From Bacteroidales bacterium UBA3389 (GTDB taxonomy: Bacteria; Bacteroidota; Bacteroidia; Bacteroidales; P3), in NCBI GenBank assembly GCA_002358835.1, contig DEPP01000059.1, forward strand, positions 280 through 13,118: 12,839 nt of DNA, given 5' to 3'. The notes beneath the pieces were generated by a model. That model did not search any database, had not been told where the DNA came from, and saw nothing but the letters and a program-made list of their open reading frames with translations. Shown here piece after piece: positions 7,261-12,839 of this stretch. Within the stretch, counting starts at the first letter, position 1. Each line of letters begins with the position of its first letter. Both the position numbers and the translations under genes were made by a program.

Positions 7261-7509
7261 TTTCTCACAAACTTTCTATATCTCCTGTGAGTGTTTCCGA
7301 TAGAGTTTTAACTTGTGAGGGTTGTTGTTTTTTGAGTTCGTGAGTTTCATCTTATTTCCGCCTTTTTCCGGTTCACCCTCGCTCTCCCCCCCCTTAAAGG
7401 GGGAGAGCGGAAAACGGAAAAGTGAAACTTCACGTTTTCGAACATACAAACTCGAATCTCACAAACCGTAACAAGTGTGAACATTTCAACACAACAGCTT
7501 TGTGAGAAA
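7261..7509. repeat. Large nested imperfect inverted repeat between divergent genes (MITE- or REP-like)
   Basis: This region fills most of the 391-nt gap between the metallopeptidase and EamA genes. Several arm pairs share nearly the same centre (about 7385-7395). TTTCTCACAAA (7261-7271) pairs perfectly with TTTGTGAGAAA (7499-7509). TTGTGAG (7313-7319) pairs with CTCACAA (7458-7464). GTTTCA (7344-7349) pairs with TGAAAC (7423-7428). The core is a perfect 11-bp hairpin, CGCTCTCCCCC (7380-7390) with 7399-7409. Between the arms the match is only partial. TGTGAG/CTCACA motifs also occur singly (7286-7291, 7520-7525). No coding frame is supported. The layout suggests a degenerate non-autonomous mobile element or an intergenic palindrome family; both ideas are inference. 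Confidence 0.6.
7380..7409. repeat. GC-rich hairpin core with a run of eight C
   Basis: A perfect 11-bp stem (7380-7390 with 7399-7409) has an eight-base loop and includes an unbroken run of eight C (7386-7393). In this AT-rich setting it would be very stable. It is not followed by a T-run, and there is no gene end here to terminate, since both neighbours start at this gap. Confidence 0.7.
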
Positions 7510-7571
7510 ACAACACGACTCACAAAATAATTTTCAACAAGCCTTCAGAGTATGAAAGCAATTATTTATTG

Positions 7572-7579
7572 TAACTTTG
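7572..7579 (+). promoter_or_regulatory. -7 promoter element of the EamA transporter gene (TAACTTTG)
   Basis: TAACTTTG matches TAnnTTTG and ends 19 nt before the ATG at 7599, so the leader would be short, about 12-15 nt. No clear TTTG stands at the -33 position (around 7548-7552), so strength or activator dependence is uncertain. Confidence 0.6.
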
Positions 7580-7598
7580 CCGAGCAAATAATCACAAG

Positions 7599-8525
7599 AT
7601 GAAACAGTCGTATTGGGGACATATCGCAATCATTGCAGTCAATCTTATCTTCGGATTCAACACTCCGATCACAAAATCCGTACTCGGAAGCGAATTTGCC
7701 ATCTCACCTTTGGCACTTACGTTTTTACGATTTCTCGGAGCAACTGCCGTCTTTTGGCTTGCGGCAGGATTGTTCAAAGCTCCGAAGGCTGCAAAGAAAG
7801 ACATAGGCATCATGGTCATAGCTGCGTTTTTGGGAATTGCGATGAACCAGATGAGTTTCGTTGTGGGGCTTTCGACAACCTCACCTGTGGATGCCTCGAT
7901 TGTTGTTACGCTCACTCCTGTTTTGACCATGATTGCGGCGGCTTTGTTCATGAGAGAACCGATAACGGTTTTGAAAGTTGCGGGTGTGTTTATCGGTTGT
8001 GCAGGTGCTTTGTTGCTCGTTTTGACCTCGGTAAACAACTCGACAACCGAGCGTTCCTGGCTTGGCAATCTTTTTTGTCTGAGCAGCTGCATCGCATACG
8101 CACTCTATCTGACGCTGTTCAAAAAACTGATTCAACGCAACCACCCTCTGACATTGATGAAGTGGATGTTTTTGTTCGGCTCTCTGATGGTGCTTCCGAT
8201 ATGTTACAAACCGCTTTCGCAGGTTCCCTTTGCCGACTTTCCGCCTCAGATGTGGGGAAAACTCGCCTACATAATACTGGGAGCGACCTTCGTAACCTAC
8301 CTTCTGATTCCGATCGGACAAACACGCCTTCGACCGACAACGCTTTCGATGTACAACTACATGCAACCGATAATCACCACCCTCGTGGCAGTGTTTATGG
8401 GCATGGATTCGTTTACCGGAGAAAAACTATTGGCGGCGGGATTGGTGTTTGCGGGAGTCTATGTGGTTACCCAAAGCAAATCGAGAAAGCAACTCGACTC
8501 CGAAAAAGCTCAACTCAAAAAATAA
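7599..8525 (+). CDS. EamA/DMT family transporter
   Basis: This is an inner-membrane transporter of the drug/metabolite superfamily, which typically exports amino acids, nucleosides or other small metabolites; the substrate cannot be read here. The 308 residues match the usual length. About ten hydrophobic segments fall into two EamA repeats (roughly 7-145 and 155-297). Typical features are the first helix followed by NTPITKSVL and FLRFLGA, the end of repeat one with LTPVLTMIAAALFMREPI (residues 104-121), and the repeat-two counterpart ending MQPIITTLVAVFMGMDSFTGEK. A charged tail, SKSRKQLDSEKAQLKK, ends the protein. The ATG at 7599 follows a TAACTTTG promoter element and has no Shine-Dalgarno. 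It is divergent from the metallopeptidase gene. A 329-codon frame overlapping it in another phase is a shadow. Confidence 0.93.
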   Translation: MKQSYWGHIAIIAVNLIFGFNTPITKSVLGSEFAISPLALTFLRFLGATAVFWLAAGLFKAPKAAKKDIGIMVIAAFLGIAMNQMSFVVGLSTTSPVDASIVVTLTPVLTMIAAALFMREPITVLKVAGVFIGCAGALLLVLTSVNNSTTERSWLGNLFCLSSCIAYALYLTLFKKLIQRNHPLTLMKWMFLFGSLMVLPICYKPLSQVPFADFPPQMWGKLAYIILGATFVTYLLIPIGQTRLRPTTLSMYNYMQPIITTLVAVFMGMDSFTGEKLLAAGLVFAGVYVVTQSKSRKQLDSEKAQLKK

Positions 8526-8720
8526 ACCACCGCTCCAAACAAGCAAATCGAAGAGCGAATAACACAAAAACACATTCTCTGATTCGTTGCGACTATGCTT
8601 GAATCGGGCAAAATGATTCTTGATTTGGCTTTCGCCCAAAAGAACATTCAGGGGTTATATTTCTCACCAAGTGATTGATTAGACTCGCATTCCCACACTT
8701 CAAAAAAAATAGGAAAAAGT
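8526..8720. other. Intergenic stretch with no recognised gene
   Basis: Between the EamA stop and the next promoter I see no coding frame or RNA gene. Two weak dyads (CGCTC/GAGCG near 8531-8557 and GGGC/GCCC near 8606-8637) lack a clear T-run, so a terminator for the EamA gene is not established. Confidence 0.5.
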
Positions 8721-8751
8721 TTTGTCGTTAAGTTTTTATTCCATACTTTTG
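8721..8751 (+). promoter_or_regulatory. Promoter of the giant secreted protein (TTTG-N19-TACTTTTG)
   Basis: TTTG (8721-8724) and TACTTTTG (8744-8751) are separated by 19 nt, a near-ideal Bacteroidetes promoter. Transcription would start about 8758, leaving a leader of some 40 nt that is strongly A-rich just before the ATG at 8801, as expected for efficient initiation without a Shine-Dalgarno in this phylum. Confidence 0.82.
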
Positions 8752-8800
8752 CAGGTTCAAAATAGATAAAATTAGTATTAACAAAAAAATAGTAGAAAAA

Positions 8801-11800
8801 ATGAAACGATTACTATTGTTTGCAATGGCGATAATATTCGCTATGCAATTGTCGGCACAGACAACGATTGTTGTCGGCGACACAAACACTGCATCGGAGG
8901 CGAATAAACACCCGATGTATATGTATTATGAGAGCTCTTTCCAAGAGTCTCTTTATCCCCAAAGCGAGTTAACTCCGGGGTTGATAACAAGTATCAGTTA
9001 TTACGCTGATGCAGCTTATTCCAACGGAACGCTTAAGATCTACATGAAGGAAGTTAGCAATTCTACTCTTTCAGATTTGGTCGTGGGAAATGATTTCCAA
9101 GAAGTTTTTGTGGGTACAGCCTCTGTTCAAAATGGTTGTAACACATATCGATTGACCACTCCGTTTGCTTATACGGGAGCAGGCAATTTGCTTGTTGCAG
9201 TGATTCGAAACGGCGATGCTTACACAAATTCACCTCCTTATTTCAAGAAAGCTGATGGAACAGGAGCATGTTTTTGTTATTATTATGACGATACGGAATT
9301 TAACATAAACACTAATCCAAGTTCAGATCTTACTGACTTCGGAAGTTTTGTTCCTGTAACAAAATTTGAAATAAGTTCGCTTGAAGGATTTTGTTTCCCT
9401 CCGGCAAACGTTGTTGCTTCTAATGTAACAACAGACGAAGCAACAATCTCATGGGGTGTTTCCGATGAAAGTGCAACCACATTCGGTTTGGCTTATAAGG
9501 CTCTCGACGAAGAGGAATGGACTGTTGAAAGCGAAAACATAACAGAATTTACTTACACCCTTTCAGGACTTGAGTCTTATACACAATACCAAGTCAAAGT
9601 TTACACTGTATGTGAAGAATCTAACTCGAATGAAGTTATTACAGACTTATATACACTTCCAAGCGAAGATAATTTCATTTCTATTCCTTACCAAGAAAGC
9701 TTTGATGACTTAGAAGCTCTTACACTTTGGTCATTCTCAAATCCTAATACAAACAAGTGGTATGTCGGTGCAATTGGACACAATAGCACAGCGAATGATG
9801 AAACTGCAGGAAACGGATTGTATATCAGTAATGACAACGGTCTTACCAATACTTATACAACCAACGTAGTCAGTGTGGCTCACGCTTCTGTTCTTGTCAA
9901 TATTGAAGAAGACAACTTATACGGAATTTCTTTCGATTACAGATCAGTGGCAGAAGAATGGTCTGACTATGTACTTGTTCGTTTAGTACCTTTTGGAGCA
10001 GAATTAGGAACATCAACTACACAAGCAAATCAACATGTGATAGGAAACTCTCCTGGTACTACCAACAACCAATGGCAAAGAGCAGATGTGTTTGTTCCTT
10101 CTGACATAACTCCTGGTGCTTACTATTTGACATTCACTTGGAGAAATGACAGCTATAGCGGAGAGCAACCTCCTGCTTCAATAGATAATGTATCTGTTTA
10201 TACAATGTCTTGTACTCCGACTTCATTAGAAGCTTCATTGTCGTTCACCGAAACAGAAGAAGGTCCTACTATGGTAGTTAATTTGGTTGACGAAGTAAAT
10301 ACAGAAGCAACTTATGCCATAAAATACAGAAGCGCAGGAAGTGCAACTTGGACTGAAATCACAGACCTTAGCTATGATGAATTCCCTTATTCTCTAACAG
10401 AAGGAATAGAATTTCAAACAAATTATGATGTTCATGTCGGAATATTGTGTGAAGGTTTGCCGGAATTCGTTTACCCTGAACAAATGAGTATAAGCACTCC
10501 TTGTGGTGCATTGGAAACTCCTTGGTTGGAAGCGTTTAATGTTAACCCTCTTCCTTATGACGGTAGTCCTTCTTGTTGGAATCGTTACACAGGACGACTT
10601 CAAACAAGTGGTCAAGTTACGACTTCCGATCTTACCCCTTCATCATATAACTGGAACTTTGAGACATTAACAGTTGGTGGAGTTGAAGGCAAGATGATGT
10701 ATGCTAACTTGTATTCTACAGATCAATACTATTGGCTTGTTACTCCTTCTATAGACTTGGGCGAAGGCGACGTTACTAAACAAATTGGATTTGATGTTGC
10801 TTTAAGACAATGGAGTTCTGATTCGGCTCCCGGAGCTTCTCCGGATGATAAATTCATCTTTATGGTATCGCTTGACAATGGTGAGACATGGAATGTTGCC
10901 AATGGTATTACATTTGCAGACGGTGATGAAGACACAGAACACAATTTCTCTGGTTTGACAAACCAAATGCAAAGAGTTGTTTATACTCTTGTTGACGAAA
11001 ATGAAGAGCCTTTGACAGGTGCTGTTCGTTTTGCATTCTATGGTGAAAGTTCAGTAGGTGGTGGCGGAGACAACAGATTATGTATAGATAATATAGCTGT
11101 TGAAGACGTTGTTGATTGTCCTCTACCTTATAATGTTGCTGTTTCCAATGCATCTATTACAGCAGAATCTGCTACTGCTACATTCTCATACTATGGATCT
11201 TCTACAGCTTGGGAATATGTGGTTGTTGAAGGAAACGACCCTAACGCCGGTACTCCTGTGGAAGTTACAACAACCGAAGCTATCGTATTGACAGACCTAA
11301 GCCCTGCTACAAATTATACATTTGCAATTAGAGCCGTTTGTACAGATGGTACATCAGAATGGGTTAGCGTGTCATTCTCTACATTGGCAGAAGCTGCAAT
11401 CGTTCCGTTTGAATCTGGATTTGATGGTGATTTCTGGACAGTAACCAACGGAGCTGTATCTGAAAACGTTTGGACAATCGGAGTTGCAACAGGTAATGAA
11501 GCTCCTGCAGCATACATCTCAAATGATGGCGGTGAATCATACGCTGCAACAATTCATGAAACAGAACAAACAATTTCTCACCTTTGGAAAGACTTCGATT
11601 TCGGTGAAACAGAAAATGATTTTGAACTTTCATTCGATTGGAAAGCTACCGGATACAGAGAAGGTTCTGATGTTTATGGTGCTTTGGCAGTATATCTTAC
11701 ATCTACTGATCCGCTTCCTGAAAACGGATTATTGGATTCTGATGACATCTTGACTATATTGACAGACTCTGATGACTGGCAAACAGAAAGAATATTCTTA

Positions 11801-12839
11801 GGAAATGTTACAGGAGAAAAACGTTTGGTATTCACTGCTGTCGGTTATGTAGATGAAAGTGAACTAACAGCTCCTGCGGCTTTGGATAACGTTGCTTTGA
11901 CTGTATCAACTTGTTCTCCAGTTGAGAATGTTGTACTTTCAAACCCTACTACGACAACACTTGATGTTGCTTGGGATTTGACAGAAGCTGACAGCTATAT
12001 AATCAGCTACAAAGCAACAGGATCAGACGAAGTTATAACAGAACCTGCAACAGAATCTCCATTTACAATTACAGATCTTCAACCTGGAACAATGTACACA
12101 GTAACTGTATCAGGTGTTTGTGGTTCTGATGAAGGTATTGCATCTGCACCTGTATCTGCATACACTCTTCAAGAAGCGGTTGAATTACCTTACACTTGCG
12201 ACTTTGAAGAAGAAGGAAGCAATGGTTGGTTATTGAAGAATGGAGACTTGGTAAACCAATGGCATGTCGGCACTCCTTCAAATGCAACAAGCGGATCGTT
12301 GTATATCTCTGACGACAATGGTGCTTCTGCTCATTACAACGTAAATAACTCTGCAGTGGTTGTAGCCGAAAAACTATTCGCTTTGGGTGCAACAGATTCT
12401 TTGAGAATAAGTTTTGATATAACAATCCAAGGACAACACGAAGATGACGGTTATTGGGAAGATATTTATGACTACTTGAAGGTATTCTTTGTTGATCCTA
12501 CTGTATCTTTGGAACCAACATCAGACAACTATTCTGGTTTTGCTGATTATTCAAATGGAGAAGGCGTTATATTCGGAAATCCTAATGGTGATTATTTCAT
12601 CGCAATGGAAAACGGAACAGTAAACAAGAGCGTAACTATCGAAAACTATCCTAATGAATACAGAAAACTTGTATTTGTATGGGTTAATAACGCTTACAGC
12701 GGACAACAACCTCCTGCAATCATCGACAATGTAATGATTGAGCCTGTAGGAGAAGAAATCACTTGTGTTAAACCGGTTGTCAACTCAGTTGTTGCATCAG
12801 GTATTACAGAAAGTTCTGCAACAATTTCATGGACAGACA
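8801..12839 (+). CDS. Giant secreted multidomain protein: alternating fibronectin-III and choice-of-anchor-J-like modules (3' end outside window)
   Basis: The frame is open for 1346 codons to the window edge. A Sec signal peptide (MKRLLLF... ending LSAQ, about residues 1-20) is followed by a beta-rich N-terminal domain (about 28-195; PFAYTGAGNLLVAV block) of a type common in Bacteroidetes surface proteins. Then two module types alternate. FN3 domains start near C198, C471, C773, C1038 and C1322 (the last truncated). Jelly-roll, cleaved-adhesin/choice-of-anchor-J-like domains lie at about 294-470, 568-772, 866-1037 and 1128-1321. Three of the latter carry YISxDxG (Y341, Y905, Y1168), and all end in a DNV/DNI strand. 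Each complete FN3 has a Cys at its start and another in a VC/LC segment about 70-80 residues later, probably a disulfide. Such proteins are usually exported by the type IX system through a C-terminal domain, which would lie beyond the window. Function is likely adhesion or glycan/protein binding; a catalytic domain downstream cannot be excluded. Confidence 0.85.
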   Translation, partial: MKRLLLFAMAIIFAMQLSAQTTIVVGDTNTASEANKHPMYMYYESSFQESLYPQSELTPGLITSISYYADAAYSNGTLKIYMKEVSNSTLSDLVVGNDFQEVFVGTASVQNGCNTYRLTTPFAYTGAGNLLVAVIRNGDAYTNSPPYFKKADGTGACFCYYYDDTEFNINTNPSSDLTDFGSFVPVTKFEISSLEGFCFPPANVVASNVTTDEATISWGVSDESATTFGLAYKALDEEEWTVESENITEFTYTLSGLESYTQYQVKVYTVCEESNSNEVITDLYTLPSEDNFISIPYQESFDDLEALTLWSFSNPNTNKWYVGAIGHNSTANDETAGNGLYISNDNGLTNTYTTNVVSVAHASVLVNIEEDNLYGISFDYRSVAEEWSDYVLVRLVPFGAELGTSTTQANQHVIGNSPGTTNNQWQRADVFVPSDITPGAYYLTFTWRNDSYSGEQPPASIDNVSVYTMSCTPTSLEASLSFTETEEGPTMVVNLVDEVNTEATYAIKYRSAGSATWTEITDLSYDEFPYSLTEGIEFQTNYDVHVGILCEGLPEFVYPEQMSISTPCGALETPWLEAFNVNPLPYDGSPSCWNRYTGRLQTSGQVTTSDLTPSSYNWNFETLTVGGVEGKMMYANLYSTDQYYWLVTPSIDLGEGDVTKQIGFDVALRQWSSDSAPGASPDDKFIFMVSLDNGETWNVANGITFADGDEDTEHNFSGLTNQMQRVVYTLVDENEEPLTGAVRFAFYGESSVGGGGDNRLCIDNIAVEDVVDCPLPYNVAVSNASITAESATATFSYYGSSTAWEYVVVEGNDPNAGTPVEVTTTEAIVLTDLSPATNYTFAIRAVCTDGTSEWVSVSFSTLAEAAIVPFESGFDGDFWTVTNGAVSENVWTIGVATGNEAPAAYISNDGGESYAATIHETEQTISHLWKDFDFGETENDFELSFDWKATGYREGSDVYGALAVYLTSTDPLPENGLLDSDDILTILTDSDDWQTERIFLGNVTGEKRLVFTAVGYVDESELTAPAALDNVALTVSTCSPVENVVLSNPTTTTLDVAWDLTEADSYIISYKATGSDEVITEPATESPFTITDLQPGTMYTVTVSGVCGSDEGIASAPVSAYTLQEAVELPYTCDFEEEGSNGWLLKNGDLVNQWHVGTPSNATSGSLYISDDNGASAHYNVNNSAVVVAEKLFALGATDSLRISFDITIQGQHEDDGYWEDIYDYLKVFFVDPTVSLEPTSDNYSGFADYSNGEGVIFGNPNGDYFIAMENGTVNKSVTIENYPNEYRKLVFVWVNNAYSGQQPPAIIDNVMIEPVGEEITCVKPVVNSVVASGITESSATISWTD

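Noticed and set aside
7261..7598. CRISPR array or tandem repeat in the 391-nt gap
   Set aside because: The recurring TGTGAG/CTCACA motifs are short, alternate in orientation and are irregularly spaced. The organisation is dyad, not direct repeat with spacers.
7613..8602. A 329-codon open frame overlapping the whole EamA gene in another phase
   Set aside because: Its product is rich in Cys, His, Arg and Ser with no hydrophobic or domain pattern, while the overlapped frame is a textbook EamA transporter. It is a shadow frame.
8531..8637. Possible terminator(s) after the EamA gene
   Set aside because: The stems are only 4-5 bp with long loops and no T-run, too weak to call.

Overview
The window looks like chromosomal DNA from a member of the Bacteroidetes, probably Bacteroidales. 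The DNA is AT-rich. Four of the genes are preceded by the phylum's -7 promoter signature TAnnTTTG, two of them with a well-spaced TTTG at -33. Most starts lack a Shine-Dalgarno sequence. The last gene encodes a giant secreted protein of alternating fibronectin-III and choice-of-anchor-J-like modules, a Bacteroidetes style usually tied to type IX secretion.

Left part, minus strand (1-4976). Reading in the direction of transcription: a small exported and membrane protein with a possible b-heme helix (4220-4945), then a MATE-family exporter 12 nt downstream (2906-4207), then yidC with its own promoter and a strong ribosome binding site (857-2833), then the N-terminal part of an NhaD-type Na+/H+ antiporter (1-809, cut by the window edge). 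The first two look like one operon. yidC and nhaD may form a second, since no promoter is visible in the 47 nt between them.

Middle part (5091-8525). A lipoprotein zinc metallopeptidase (5168-7207, minus) has its own promoter and ends in a clear intrinsic terminator at 5091-5129, so it is a separate transcription unit. It is divergent from an EamA/DMT-type transporter (7599-8525, plus). The 391-nt gap between them holds two outward-facing promoters. Between those lies a large nested imperfect inverted repeat of about 250 bp with a GC-rich hairpin at its centre, which neither gene explains.

Right part (8526-12839). After 275 nt containing a very good promoter comes the start of the giant secreted multidomain protein. 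It is open for at least 1346 codons and runs off the window.

Most genes are ordinary envelope functions: membrane insertion, ion and drug transport, and surface proteins. The less ordinary items are the intergenic inverted repeat, the small protein with the four-cysteine, aspartate-rich head and the HX13H membrane helix, the family-uncertain metallopeptidase, and the modular secreted protein.
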